DNA from: Pseudomonas sp. H3(2019)
Lineage (GTDB): Bacteria; Pseudomonadota; Gammaproteobacteria; Pseudomonadales; Pseudomonadaceae
DNA: 64,000 nucleotides
Direction: 5' to 3'
Assembly (NCBI RefSeq): GCF_007713465.1
Contig: NZ_VMSG01000028.1
Location: forward strand, 1 to 64,000
Position 1 is the first letter of the stretch. Every line of letters begins with the position of its first letter. The translations under genes and the position numbers were made by a program. The notes below the pieces were generated by a model. That model searched no databases and was not told the DNA's origin. It saw only the letters and a list, made by a program, of their open reading frames with translations. Positions 34,721 to 43,422 of the stretch are shown here, piece after piece.

Positions 34721-36283
34721 TTACGCGGGGGCAGACGTGCGGATCAGGTGATCGAAGGCGCTCAGCGATGCCTTGGCACCCTCGCCTACCGCAATCACGA
34801 TCTGCTTGTACGGCACGGTCGTTACATCGCCGGCAGCGAACACACCCGGTATCGAGGTCTCGCCACGGTTATCGACAATGATCTCGCCGCGCGGCGACAG
34901 CTCGACGGTGCCCTTGAGCCAATCGGTGTTCGGCAACAAACCGATCTGCACGAAGATCCCTTCCAGTTCGACGCTCAGCACTTCGCCTGACTGACGATCC
35001 TTGTAACGCAAGCCGTTGACCTTCTGACCGTCGCCGGTCACTTCAGTGGTTTGCGCGCTGGTGATGACAGTCACGTTGGGCAGGCTGTGCAACTTGCGCT
35101 GCAACACCGCATCGGCACGCAACTGCACGTCGAACTCCAGCAAAGTCACATGGGCGACGATACCCGCCAGGTCGATGGCCGCTTCGACACCCGAGTTACC
35201 ACCACCAATCACCGCAACGCGCTTGCCTTTGAACAGCGGGCCGTCGCAGTGCGGGCAGTACGCCACGCCCTTGTTGCGATATTGCTGCTCGCCCGGGACG
35301 TTCATTTCACGCCAGCGAGCACCGGTCGCGAGGATTACGGTCCTGGCTTTCAGTGACGCACCGCTGGCGAACTTGATCTGGTGCAGCTCACCGTTCTTGC
35401 CCGGCAGCAGCTTGTCGGCCCGTTGCAGGTTCATGATGTCGACGTCGTATTGCTTGACGTGTTCTTCCAGCGCAACGGCGAGCTTCGGCCCTTGCGTCTC
35501 CTGTACCGAGATGAAGTTCTCGATCGCCATGGTGTCCAGCACCTGACCACCAAAGCGCTCGGCTGCAACGCCGGTACGAATGCCTTTACGGGCGGCGTAG
35601 ATTGCTGCCGAAGCACCGGCCGGGCCGCCGCCGACGACCAGTACGTCAAAGGCTTCTTTGGCGCTGATCTTCTCGGCTTGACGCTCGACGGCGCTGGTGT
35701 CGATCTTGGCGATGATTTCTTCCAGCCCCATACGGCCCTGACCGAAGTTCACGCCGTTCAGATAGATGCTTGGCACAGCCATGATCTGACGTTCAGTGAC
35801 TTCGTCCTGGAACAACGCGCCGTCAATGGCGACGTGACGGATGTTCGGGTTCAGCACCGCCATCAGATTCAGCGCCTGGACCACGTCCGGACAGTTCTGG
35901 CACGACAGCGAGAAGTAGGTCTCGAAGTTGAACTCGCCTTTGAGCGAGCGGATCTGTTCGATCACCTCGCTGCTGGCCTTCGAAGGGTGACCGCCAACTT
36001 GCAGCAAGGCCAGCACCAGCGAAGTGAATTCGTGACCCATGGGGATACCGGCGAAACGCAGGCTGATATCGCTTCCCGGGCGGTTCAACGAGAACGATGG
36101 CTTGCGCGCATCGGTACCGTTGTCGAGCAAGGTAATTTGTTGGGAAAGACTGGCAACGTCTTTGAGTAACGCGAGCATTTCCTGGGATTTCGCACCGTCG
36201 TCGAGGGAGGCGACGATCTCGATCGGCTGGGTGACCCGTTCCAGGTATGACTTCAACTGAGCTTTAAGATTAGCGTCCAACAT
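34721..36283 (-). CDS. ahpF: Alkyl hydroperoxide reductase subunit F
   Basis: A 520-aa flavoprotein reducing AhpC with NADH. The N-terminal domain has two thioredoxin-like folds with the redox pair in SCQNCPDVV (about residues 128-136); the C-terminal thioredoxin-reductase-like part has FAD site VVGGGPAGASAAIYAARKG and the CPHC pair in YCPHCDGPLFKGK. The ATG at 36283 (MLDANLKAQLKSYLE) matches E. coli AhpF; an ATG five codons upstream is possible. It lies downstream of ahpC, with a terminator between them, so read-through or a separate promoter is expected. Confidence 0.96.
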   Translation of the reverse strand: MLDANLKAQLKSYLERVTQPIEIVASLDDGAKSQEMLALLKDVASLSQQITLLDNGTDARKPSFSLNRPGSDISLRFAGIPMGHEFTSLVLALLQVGGHPSKASSEVIEQIRSLKGEFNFETYFSLSCQNCPDVVQALNLMAVLNPNIRHVAIDGALFQDEVTERQIMAVPSIYLNGVNFGQGRMGLEEIIAKIDTSAVERQAEKISAKEAFDVLVVGGGPAGASAAIYAARKGIRTGVAAERFGGQVLDTMAIENFISVQETQGPKLAVALEEHVKQYDVDIMNLQRADKLLPGKNGELHQIKFASGASLKARTVILATGARWREMNVPGEQQYRNKGVAYCPHCDGPLFKGKRVAVIGGGNSGVEAAIDLAGIVAHVTLLEFDVQLRADAVLQRKLHSLPNVTVITSAQTTEVTGDGQKVNGLRYKDRQSGEVLSVELEGIFVQIGLLPNTDWLKGTVELSPRGEIIVDNRGETSIPGVFAAGDVTTVPYKQIVIAVGEGAKASLSAFDHLIRTSAPA

Positions 36284-36319
36284 ACGGGCGATTTCCATTT
36301 TTTAAACAGTAGAAAAAAC

Positions 36320-36348
36320 AACGCCCGAGCGAATCTCGCCCGGGCGTT
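36320..36348 (-). terminator. Terminator/attenuator between ahpC and ahpF
   Basis: The minus-strand hairpin AACGCCCG(GGCGA)...CTCGGGCGTT ends with a T-rich tail. Its position between ahpC and ahpF would let ahpC be made in excess over ahpF, as is common for this pair. Confidence 0.85.
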
Positions 36349-36407
36349 TTTGAGGGCGGTGCGGCTTACTTGTTTAAGAGCTCATCGCCCTCAATCGACT
36401 CACAGAC

Positions 36408-36971
36408 TCAGATCTTGCCGACCAGGTCCAGAGACGGAGCCAGGGTGGCCTCGCCTTCTTTCCACTTGGCTGGGCAGACTTCGCCCGGGTGAGCGGCAAC
36501 GTACTGAGCAGCCTTGATTTTGCGCAGCAGTTCGGAAGCGTCACGGCCTACACCGCCGTCGTTCAGTTCAACGATTTTGATCTGACCTTCAGGGTTGATC
36601 ACGAAGGTGCCACGGTCTGCCAGGCCGACTTCTTCGATCAGCACGTCGAAGTTGCGGGAGATCACGTGGGTCGGGTCACCAATCATGGTGTACTTGATTT
36701 TTTCGATCGCAGGCGAAGTGTTGTGCCATGCGGCGTGGGCAAAGTGGGTGTCGGTCGACACGCTGTAGATTTCTACGCCGAGCTTCTGGAATGCATCGTA
36801 GTTGTCAGCCAGGTCTTCCAGCTCGGTTGGGCAAACGAAGGTGAAGTCGGCCGGGTAGAAGAACACGACGGACCATTTGCCTTTCAGATCGGCGTCCGAC
36901 ACTTCGACGAACGCGCCGTTTTTGAATGCGGTAGCGTTGAACGGTTTTACGTGGCTGTTGATGATAGGCAT
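36408..36971 (-). CDS. ahpC: Alkyl hydroperoxide reductase subunit C (peroxiredoxin)
   Basis: A 187-aa typical 2-Cys peroxiredoxin reducing H2O2, organic peroxides and peroxynitrite. The peroxidatic Cys is in TFVCPTELEDL (about residue 47) and the resolving Cys in GEVCPAKWKEGE (about residue 166). The ATG at 36971 follows GGAGAG; a 17-residue upstream extension is unsupported. The 240-bp upstream gap should contain an OxyR-controlled promoter, and ATAG-type half-motifs occur there, but I could not align a full OxyR site. Confidence 0.96.
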   Translation of the reverse strand: MPIINSHVKPFNATAFKNGAFVEVSDADLKGKWSVVFFYPADFTFVCPTELEDLADNYDAFQKLGVEIYSVSTDTHFAHAAWHNTSPAIEKIKYTMIGDPTHVISRNFDVLIEEVGLADRGTFVINPEGQIKIVELNDGGVGRDASELLRKIKAAQYVAAHPGEVCPAKWKEGEATLAPSLDLVGKI

Positions 36972-37211
36972 CGTTGACTCTCCGTCAGGGGTTGAGAAGT
37001 TGATGGAGTGAATCCTACCCACTCGACCGACGGATGGCTCATTGGCAAACCTGATGCTGCTAATTGGTTTTCGCTATTAGCCAGCACTATCAATAGAAGA
37101 AAACCGTATCAATTCGCCAACAGCCTTTTCAGCGATCCAGGCCATCCCGAGAAACGGGCTGGCCTGCGCGATTAACGCAGAGCCAGATACCGCTTCAGAG
37201 AGTGGGGACGA

Positions 37212-38570
37212 TTAGCCCGCTACCGGTGTGCGCATGGTAACGAACTCTTCGGCAGCGGTAGGATGCACGCCGATGGTTTCGTCGAAATCGCGTTTGGTGG
37301 CGCCAGCCTTCAAGGCAATCGCCAGGCCCTGAACGATCTCGCCCGCTTCCGGACCGACCATGTGGCAACCCAAAACCTTGTCGGTCTTGGCGTCCACCAC
37401 CAATTTCATCAGAGTGCGCTCCTGGCACTCGGTCATGGTCAGCTTCATCGGCCGGAACCGGCTTTCGAAAATCTGCACCTCATAACCCTCGTCCCTTGCC
37501 TGCTCTTCACTCAGGCCAACGGTGCCGATGTTCGGCAAGCTGAATACCGCCGTGGGAATCATCTTGTAGTCGACCAGACGATACTGCTCAGGCTTGAACA
37601 GCCGACGCGCTACTGCCATGCCTTCAGCCAAGGCTACCGGCGTCAATTGCACGCGACCGATCACATCGCCAATCGCCAGGATCGATGACTCAGCGGTTTG
37701 ATACAGCTCGTCGACTTCGACAAAGCCTTTCTTGTCGAGCGTGACGTTGGTGTTCTCCAACCCCAGGTTGTCGACCATTGAACGACGCCCCGTGGCGTAG
37801 AACACGCAATCTGCCTGCAACTCGCGACCATCCTTGAGGGTCACGTTCAAACTGCCGTCGGCCTGTTTATCGATGCGCTCGATGTCGGCATTGAATTGCA
37901 GGCTCATCCCGCGCTTGGTCAGCTCTTCTTGCAAATGCTTACGCACCGAGCCGTCGAAGCCACGCAGAAACAGCTCACCGCGATACAGCAAGGTGGTTTC
38001 GGCGCCCAGCCCGTGGAAAATCCCGGCGAACTCTACGGCGATATAGCCGCCACCGACCACCAGAACGCGCTTGGGCAGCTCTTTGAGGAAAAACGCCTGG
38101 TTGGAGCTGATGGCGTGCTCGTGCCCCGGAATCTCGGGGATCTGCGGCCAGCCGCCGGTGGCAATCAGAATATGCTTGGCGGTATGGCGCTCGCCGTTGA
38201 TCTCGACCTCATGCGGGCCAACGATTTTCGCGTGACCTTCATGCAAGGTTACGCCGCTGCCGACCAGCAGATTGCGGTAGATACCGTTCAGCCGATTGAT
38301 CTCGCGATCCTTGTTGGCGATCAGCGTTGCCCAATCGAAATTCGCCTCGCCCAACGACCAGCCAAAGCCCTGCGACTGCTCGAAGTCTTCGGCGAAATGC
38401 GCCCCATAAACCAACAACTTCTTCGGCACGCAGCCAACGTTGACGCAGGTCCCGCCCAGATAGCGGCTCTCGGCCACAGCGACTTTCGCGCCAAAACCTG
38501 CCGCGAAGCGCGCTGCACGCACACCGCCGGAACCGGCGCCAATTACATAAAGGTCAAAATCGTAGGCCAT
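37212..38570 (-). CDS. gorA: Glutathione-disulphide reductase
   Basis: A 452-aa FAD enzyme reducing oxidised glutathione with NADPH. FAD site GAGSGGVRAARFAAGFGAKV, redox-active pair in GGTCVNVGCVPKKLL (C42/C47 region), NADPH fold GGGYIAVEFAGIFHGLG, and the C-terminal active-site His in GVHPTAAEEFVTM. It follows galU on the same strand after 131 bp that include the galU terminator; galU-gorA is a familiar Pseudomonas neighbourhood. Together with ahpCF and gloA it forms a local thiol/peroxide-defence stretch. Confidence 0.96.
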   Translation of the reverse strand: MAYDFDLYVIGAGSGGVRAARFAAGFGAKVAVAESRYLGGTCVNVGCVPKKLLVYGAHFAEDFEQSQGFGWSLGEANFDWATLIANKDREINRLNGIYRNLLVGSGVTLHEGHAKIVGPHEVEINGERHTAKHILIATGGWPQIPEIPGHEHAISSNQAFFLKELPKRVLVVGGGYIAVEFAGIFHGLGAETTLLYRGELFLRGFDGSVRKHLQEELTKRGMSLQFNADIERIDKQADGSLNVTLKDGRELQADCVFYATGRRSMVDNLGLENTNVTLDKKGFVEVDELYQTAESSILAIGDVIGRVQLTPVALAEGMAVARRLFKPEQYRLVDYKMIPTAVFSLPNIGTVGLSEEQARDEGYEVQIFESRFRPMKLTMTECQERTLMKLVVDAKTDKVLGCHMVGPEAGEIVQGLAIALKAGATKRDFDETIGVHPTAAEEFVTMRTPVAG

Positions 38571-38655
38571 TTTTCAATCTCCTCGGCAGGCCACAAGCAT
38601 ACCCGCTGCAGCTTTTTCGGTCAGTGCTGCGAATGACATGGGGCCGGAAAACGAA

Positions 38656-38677
38656 AAAGCCACCCGAAGGTGGCTTT
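38656..38677 (-). terminator. Terminator of galU
   Basis: The minus-strand stem AAAGCCACC / GGTGGCTTT with tetraloop TTCG is followed by T5, 25 bp after the galU stop. Confidence 0.92.
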
Positions 38678-38701
38678 CCAGAACAAAACAGCGAAGCGCT
38701 T

Positions 38702-39541
38702 TTAGTAAGCCTTGCCCGTCTTGTAGAAGTGTTCGAAGCAGAAGTTGGTCGCTTCGATGTAGCCTTCAGCGCCACCGCAGTCGAAACGCGTGCCTTTGAA
38801 CTTGTAGGCAATCACGCAACCGTCTTGCGCCTGCTTCATTAGGGCGTCGGTGATCTGGATCTCGCCGCCTTTGCCTGGCTCGGTTTCTTCGATCAGCTTG
38901 AAGATGTCCGGGGTCAGGATGTAACGACCGATGATTGCCAGGTTGGATGGAGCATCTTCCGGCTTTGGCTTCTCGACCATGTTGCGGACGCGGTACAGGT
39001 CGTCACCGATCAAATCGCCTGCGATCACGCCGTATTTGTTGGTTTCCTGCGGGTCGACTTCCTGGATCGCGACGATGGTGCAACGATACTGTTTGTACAG
39101 CTTGACCATCTGGGTCAGTACGCCGTCGCCTTCCAGGTTGACGCACAAGTCGTCCGCCAGCACGACCGCGAACGGTTCGTCACCGATCAATGGACGACCA
39201 GTCAGAATTGCATGACCCAAGCCTTTCATTTCGGTTTGACGGGTGTAGGAGAACGAGCACTCGTCGAGCAGCTTGCGGATACCGACGAGGTACTTCTCTT
39301 TGTCAGTACCTTTGATCTGGTTTTCCAGCTCGTAGCTGATGTCGAAGTGGTCTTCCAGGGCCCGTTTGCCACGACCGGTCACGATGGAGATTTCTGTCAA
39401 ACCAGCGTCCAGCGCTTCTTCAACGCCGTACTGGATCAGTGGCTTGTTCACCACCGGCAGCATTTCTTTGGGCATGGCTTTAGTCGCTGGCAGGAAGCGA
39501 GTACCGTAACCGGCTGCTGGGAACAAGCATTTCTTGATCAT
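38702..39541 (-). CDS. galU: UTP--glucose-1-phosphate uridylyltransferase
   Basis: A 279-aa nucleotidyltransferase making UDP-glucose from UTP and glucose-1-phosphate for LPS, exopolysaccharide and osmoglucan synthesis. It has the N-terminal nucleotide-binding signature FPAAGYGTRFLPATKAMPKE and the substrate regions ADDLCVNLEG and VEKPKPEDAPSNLAIIGRY. The start ATG 39541 gives the standard length. The 255-bp gap upstream (39542-39796) contains no other gene I can support. Confidence 0.96.
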   Translation of the reverse strand: MIKKCLFPAAGYGTRFLPATKAMPKEMLPVVNKPLIQYGVEEALDAGLTEISIVTGRGKRALEDHFDISYELENQIKGTDKEKYLVGIRKLLDECSFSYTRQTEMKGLGHAILTGRPLIGDEPFAVVLADDLCVNLEGDGVLTQMVKLYKQYRCTIVAIQEVDPQETNKYGVIAGDLIGDDLYRVRNMVEKPKPEDAPSNLAIIGRYILTPDIFKLIEETEPGKGGEIQITDALMKQAQDGCVIAYKFKGTRFDCGGAEGYIEATNFCFEHFYKTGKAY

Positions 39542-39796
39542 AAAAGTCCTTAAAAGGGCTGTGTGTACGAGTTTCGGCGCAGTCTAATCAGGCGGCGAGC
39601 ACCTTACAATGCCCCGCACTGGCTAACCGATGCCATCATAGAGAAATATTCCGGCGGATAGTTCCGCAACGACGCAGATTAGCCTCCAAGCCAAGGCGTA
39701 CGGAACAACGCAAAGACGTCACTTTAGACCAGTGAACGCGCCCAGGCACTTTTCCAGTTATCATTGCGCGATTGAACCAGCCAACGAGGCAGATAG

Positions 39797-39985
39797 ATGT
39801 CGGCAGCAAAAAGCGTAAACGGTTACCTGATCAATCAGGCCAAAGATGGCCAATGGTGGGTCGACAGCGTCAGCGGCGAGAATATCGCCGGGCCTTTCCC
39901 TACGGAAGCGTTGGCAATTGAAGTCGCCTCGGTGCTTCAAGACACCCCGCCTGCACCCAAGCGGCGCGGCGCCAAGCCTGAGTAA
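39797..39985 (+). CDS. Small conserved Pseudomonas protein, 62 aa
   Basis: A 62-aa cytosolic protein, MSAAKSVNGYLINQAKDGQW at its start, with a single beta-rich core (WWVDSVSGENIAGPFPTEAL) and a basic tail (PAPKRRGAKPE). It has GAGGCAG upstream of the ATG and its own terminator 17 bp downstream, so it is a real transcription unit. I recognise it as a small protein found next to galU in pseudomonads, but no function is known to me. Confidence 0.75.
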   Translation: MSAAKSVNGYLINQAKDGQWWVDSVSGENIAGPFPTEALAIEVASVLQDTPPAPKRRGAKPE

Positions 39986-40001
39986 CACCACTGCTCGAAA
40001 G

Positions 40002-40023
40002 AGCCCTGCCGACGTGCAGGGCT
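40002..40023 (+). terminator. Terminator of the 62-aa gene
   Basis: The stem AGCCCTGC / GCAGGGCT with a 6-base loop is followed by TTTTT. Confidence 0.92.
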
Positions 40024-40123
40024 TTTTGGTGTTTGTCTGTACCGAAATGGTTGTTCGCTATAGCATCTCGCTGCAGGGCGATTTGTGCCCTTTACACCCT
40101 TTCCACTCGTTGACGACCCACAC

Positions 40124-40405
40124 ATGAAAAAATACCTGGCTCTGATTGCGGTGTTGGCCTTGAGCGGTTGCGCCACTGCGTCCAAAACCTATCTGAATAA
40201 CGGCGAGCAAGGCCTGTCGATCGACTGCTCGGGTGAAGCCAACTCCTGGGCCAAATGTTATCAAATGGCCGATGATTCCTGCGCTGGAACCGGCTATCGG
40301 ATCATTGGCACCGATGGCACGCCAGCCACCAAGGAAAGCGACAAGACCCTGGGCGTCGATGTTGGCAACTACAAGAGCCGCAGCGTCGTAGTGGTGTGCA
40401 AGTAA
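40124..40405 (+). CDS. Small lipoprotein, 93 aa
   Basis: The signal peptide MKKYLALIAVLALSGC carries a lipobox (LSGC, acylated Cys16). The mature part has several Cys (DCSG, AKCY, DSCAG, VVCK) that probably form disulphides in the periplasm. The residue after the Cys is Ala, so sorting to the outer membrane is expected. A 13-codon upstream extension is unsupported because the signal peptide starts at the chosen ATG. Function unknown. Confidence 0.78.
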   Translation: MKKYLALIAVLALSGCATASKTYLNNGEQGLSIDCSGEANSWAKCYQMADDSCAGTGYRIIGTDGTPATKESDKTLGVDVGNYKSRSVVVVCK

Positions 40406-40426
40406 CCGGCAAGACGCTGTGAGCCG

Positions 40427-40657
40427 TCACATGTGAATTTCGGCAAATTTGATCCCGAGCCCGCGTACTGTCTCAATCAAATCGTCCAGTCGAGCGAATG
40501 ATTCGACCTCGTCGTTTTCATCCACCAGGAAATAGCTGCGCCCTGCACTTTTCTTGAAGAACACAATCCACTCCCCGGAGTTTGCCGGGTTTTGAATCAC
40601 ATGCGTCGCAGAGATGTGCCCCTCTGCATGCCGCTCTCTTACTTGCTCTCGCTTCAT
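40427..40657 (-). CDS. Small unknown protein, 76 aa
   Basis: A 76-aa protein (MKREQVRERHAEGHISATHV at the start) with a beta-rich centre (GEWIVFFKKSAGRSYFLVDE) and a C-terminal helix, no signal or TM. The ATG at 40657 has GGAGTGG upstream. It is convergent with the lipoprotein gene 21 bp away. The text around GEWIVFF and SYFLVD resembles small plasmid/phage partition-accessory proteins, but I cannot assign a family. Confidence 0.6.
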   Translation of the reverse strand: MKREQVRERHAEGHISATHVIQNPANSGEWIVFFKKSAGRSYFLVDENDEVESFARLDDLIETVRGLGIKFAEIHM

Positions 40658-40793
40658 TGACCACTCCAGAAATGACAGTGCCGCCCAAGCCCGAAGCTGG
40701 ACGGCACTCCTGCTGATTGACGACAGTTTATCGGACGATACGGTCAATCAGCCAATTTCAAATTCAGCGAGCGAGAGGGAACCGCCAAAAAAA

Positions 40794-41150
40794 CTATGAG
40801 CCAGAAATGCATTTGTTGGCCGCATCCTGCACATCTCCAGGCCGAATTGGCACATTGGACATGCTTTCGTGGAGCTTGATGCTACTCCCGCTGGATCGTT
40901 CTTCGATGTCAAACACCGCAGACGGACTCGCAGACAGTTTTCCTGGAACAATGACCCGGACACCGTCCTTGTTGTAGGGCTCCATTTGCACAGCCCCTCG
41001 GGTACTGGCCAAATGTTTGGCCACGCAGTCGGCATACGCTTGAGGCTTTTTCCCCGAGATCACATTCATGGTCGGCAGCGTCTGACTAATGTCCGAGACA
41101 GTCGCGCAACCACTCATCGCCAACGCCAGTACCAAAACACCCCGCTTCAT
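40794..41150 (-). CDS. Small lipoprotein, 118 aa
   Basis: The signal peptide MKRGVLVLALAMSGC carries a lipobox (MSGC, acylated Cys15) followed by Ala, so it is probably an outer-membrane lipoprotein. The mature part has two Cys (DCVAK and NKCIS), likely disulphide-bonded, around a beta-rich core (GVRVIVPGKLSASPSAVFDI). It recalls small prophage/plasmid-type lipoproteins, but I cannot assign a family. The ATG at 41150 has GGAGG-like sequence (AGGGAGGATTCGT) upstream. Confidence 0.72.
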   Translation of the reverse strand: MKRGVLVLALAMSGCATVSDISQTLPTMNVISGKKPQAYADCVAKHLASTRGAVQMEPYNKDGVRVIVPGKLSASPSAVFDIEERSSGSSIKLHESMSNVPIRPGDVQDAANKCISGS

Positions 41151-41361
41151 ACGAATCCTCCCTTAAAGACCCTCCGACAGCGCAAATACTGTTTTTCTCC
41201 GGAGACCGCTGCTTTATCACCCATAAAAACCCGAATAGCTGTTTTTAATTGTCAAAGCGCCTCGCGGTAGCCCAATAATAAACCGTTCGGGCTGATAAAC
41301 TGCGCCATCGCCCATGCTATCGTTTTGATTTTGTAGAAAAAGCCCTTCTGGAGGCGCCCCC

Positions 41362-41664
41362 ATGAAATTTATCCACCAGCGCGAGCACCTCAATGAAGAT
41401 GACATCGTCGTCATTCAATGCTCCCAAATGTGCAACATCCGCCTGATGAACGACGCCAATTTTCGCAGTTTCAAGAATGGCGGCCGCCACACCTACCACG
41501 GCGGCGCGTTCGACACCTTCCCTGCGAAAATCACCGCGCCAAGCACCGGTTTCTGGAACATCACCATCGACACGGTCAACCGCCGGCCGATCAGTGTGAC
41601 CCGCAAACCGACCCTGACCCACTCGATCAAAATCATCCGCCGGTCCAGCTCGAAACTCAGCTGA
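41362..41664 (+). CDS. DUF1883-like protein, 100 aa
   Basis: A 100-aa cytosolic protein. The pattern HLNEDDIVVIQCSQMCNIRL, then FKNGGRHTYHGGAF and FPAKITAPSTGFWNITIDT is that of DUF1883, a compact beta-sandwich domain often found alone or fused to TIR/signalling domains. GGAGG lies upstream of the ATG. It is followed closely by a 55-aa frame, and the two may form a small operon. Function unknown. Confidence 0.78.
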   Translation: MKFIHQREHLNEDDIVVIQCSQMCNIRLMNDANFRSFKNGGRHTYHGGAFDTFPAKITAPSTGFWNITIDTVNRRPISVTRKPTLTHSIKIIRRSSSKLS

Positions 41665-41699
41665 GACCTCGGCCCGCACTGCGACAGACAGGTACGACC

Positions 41700-41867
41700 G
41701 TGGCCCAAACGACTAAATACGTCATCAAATACAAGCTCAACGAAGAACGCCGTTTCGAGTTCGCCCAGCTTGAAACCGGCACCGAAGAAGAAGCCAGAGC
41801 AGCACTTGAAGCGATTCACGGTGACTTGTCCGGGATCAGCGATATAAAGGTCAGCAAAGCGCTGTAA
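41700..41867 (+). CDS. Small unknown protein, 55 aa, GTG start
   Basis: The frame from the GTG at 41700 encodes 55 residues, beginning AQTTKYVIKYKLNEERRFEF and ending ISDIKVSKAL. AGG lies 7 nt upstream of the GTG. The alternation of beta-strands with an acidic helix (TGTEEEARAALEAIHGD) looks like a folded beta-alpha-beta mini-protein. It follows the DUF1883 gene by 35 bp. A longer version running back through the DUF1883 gene in another frame is spurious. Function unknown. Confidence 0.65.
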   Translation: MAQTTKYVIKYKLNEERRFEFAQLETGTEEEARAALEAIHGDLSGISDIKVSKAL

Positions 41868-41888
41868 CCCCTGACACAACCACTCCGG

Positions 41889-41901
41889 AGTTCGACCGCA
41901 A
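41889..41901 (+). promoter_or_regulatory. Ada-box-like operator upstream of the 2OG oxygenase/alkB operon
   Basis: AGT-TCGACC-GCAA differs by one base from the E. coli Ada box AAT-N6-GCAA. The block TCGACCGCAAGCACCGGAGTGT around it recurs almost unchanged upstream of ada (43426 on), which makes a shared operator likely. It lies 70 bp upstream of the ATG at 41972. Confidence 0.6.
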
Positions 41902-41971
41902 GCACCGGAGTGTCGCCCACCCTCGTACTCCCCAGACTGGCACACCTCAACCTTGAGTTCAGGAGCCGGAC

Positions 41972-42748
41972 ATGTCCATTTCTTTGCCGCACAACACCTC
42001 AGTAGCGCGTTATATCGACGGTGTCCGTGCAATGGGCGAACAGCCTCTGATCTCGCGTATCAATGCACTGGATTGGCCTTCCCTGGAGCAAGACCTAGAC
42101 CGGGACGGCTGCGCGACAATCAAAGGACTGCTCAGCCCCGAACAATGTGCAGACCTCAGCGCACTCTACGCTCAGCCTGCGCTTTTCCGCTCGCAAGTGA
42201 TAATGGCCCGGCATGGTTTCGGGCGCGGCGAGTACCAGTATTTCAGATACCCGCTGCCAGATATCGTTGCTTGCCTGCGTAGCACGCTCTACTCAAGACT
42301 TGTTCCGCTGGCCAATCGCTGGAATGAACGGATGGGCTTGCCCGGCCGCTTTCCCACGGAGCACGCAGCCTTCCTGCAATGTTGTCATGACGCCGGACAA
42401 GAGCGCCCTACACCGCTGTTGCTGCAATATGGTCCGCTGGACTACAACTGTTTGCACCAGGATCTGTATGGCGAGCATGTGTTCCCGCTGCAAGTGGCGA
42501 CTCTGCTGTCCGCTCCCGGTGAAGACTTTACCGGCGGCGAATTCGTGCTCACCGAGCAGCGCCCACGGATGCAATCACGGCCCATGGTAATGAGCCTGGA
42601 AAAAGGCGACGCACTGATCTTTGCCGTGCATCAGCGCCCGGCCAAAGGTGTTCGCGGCGATTACCGGGTGAACCTGCGCCATGGTGTCAGTCGCCTGCAC
42701 AGCGGCAAACGGCACACCCTTGGAGTGATCTTTCACGATGCGCAGTAA
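41972..42748 (+). CDS. Fe(II)/2-oxoglutarate-dependent oxygenase of the alkylation cluster (Oxygenase-NA/COG3826-like)
   Basis: A 258-aa putative dioxygenase. The double-stranded beta-helix is marked by the iron triad H162-x-D164 (LHQDLYG) and H237 (LRHGVS), with R247 (GKRHTLGV) for 2-oxoglutarate. An N-terminal helical region precedes it. I recall the family as COG3826/PF09859, predicted to act on damaged nucleic acid but not characterised. The stop overlaps the alkB start by 11 bp, and an Ada-box-like site lies upstream, both pointing to a role in the response to alkylation. AGGAG lies upstream of the ATG. Confidence 0.85.
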   Translation: MSISLPHNTSVARYIDGVRAMGEQPLISRINALDWPSLEQDLDRDGCATIKGLLSPEQCADLSALYAQPALFRSQVIMARHGFGRGEYQYFRYPLPDIVACLRSTLYSRLVPLANRWNERMGLPGRFPTEHAAFLQCCHDAGQERPTPLLLQYGPLDYNCLHQDLYGEHVFPLQVATLLSAPGEDFTGGEFVLTEQRPRMQSRPMVMSLEKGDALIFAVHQRPAKGVRGDYRVNLRHGVSRLHSGKRHTLGVIFHDAQ

Positions 42749-43415
42749 AGCGATGCCTCCAGCGACCTTCGAGCTTTTTGCCGATGAAGACCGGCAACCG
42801 GTCAGGAACGAACAAATCGGCGAACAGTCTTTCGTTCTCCGAGGTTTCGCCCTGCCCTGGGTGGAGCAATTGCTGCCGCTGCTGGAGAAGATTTTACTGG
42901 CCGCACCGTTTCGGCAGATGGTGACCCCCGGCGGTTTCACCATGTCTGTCGGCTTGAGCAGTTGCGGCACGCTGGGCTGGACCACCGATCGCAGTGGCTA
43001 TCGCTACACCCGCATCGATCCCGTCGGCGGCCAGCCTTGGCCGGCGATGCCCGAGCTCTTTCGGGAAATGGCACAGGCCGCCGCACGAGAAGCCGGTTTC
43101 CATCACTTTGAGCCCGATGCCTGCCTGATCAACCGATACCTGCCGGGCGCCAAAATGTCGTTGCATCAGGACAAGGATGAGCGGTCCTATGATCCACCGA
43201 TCGTTTCGGTGTCTCTCGGCCTGCCGGCGATGTTCCTGTTCGGCGGCTTTGAGCGTAGCGACAAACGCCTGCGAGTGCCGCTGTTTCACGGTGACATCGT
43301 GGTCTGGGGCGGCGTGGATCGCTTGCGTTATCACGGCGTGCTGCCGCTCAAGGAGGGTCATCACCCACAACTGGGCGAACAGCGGATCAACTTCACTTTC
43401 CGCACGGCGGGATGA
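42738..43415 (+). CDS. alkB: DNA oxidative demethylase AlkB
   Basis: A 225-aa 2OG/Fe(II) dioxygenase that removes methyl groups from 1-methyladenine and 3-methylcytosine by oxidation. The iron ligands are H143 and D145 (LHQDKDE) and H199 (YHGV); R216 in QRINFTFR binds 2-oxoglutarate. The nucleotide-recognition lid is in the N-terminal half (GGFTMSVGLSSCG). The start ATG 42738 lies within the end of the upstream oxygenase gene; an ATG at 42753 is an alternative. Translational coupling makes the two oxygenases a single operon. Confidence 0.93.
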   Translation: MRSKAMPPATFELFADEDRQPVRNEQIGEQSFVLRGFALPWVEQLLPLLEKILLAAPFRQMVTPGGFTMSVGLSSCGTLGWTTDRSGYRYTRIDPVGGQPWPAMPELFREMAQAAAREAGFHHFEPDACLINRYLPGAKMSLHQDKDERSYDPPIVSVSLGLPAMFLFGGFERSDKRLRVPLFHGDIVVWGGVDRLRYHGVLPLKEGHHPQLGEQRINFTFRTAG

Positions 43416-43422
43416 ATCACGG

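Noticed and set aside
36972..37211. OxyR site upstream of ahpC
   Set aside because: ATAG and CTAT half-motifs occur around 37075-37105, but the required four-element spacing could not be aligned.
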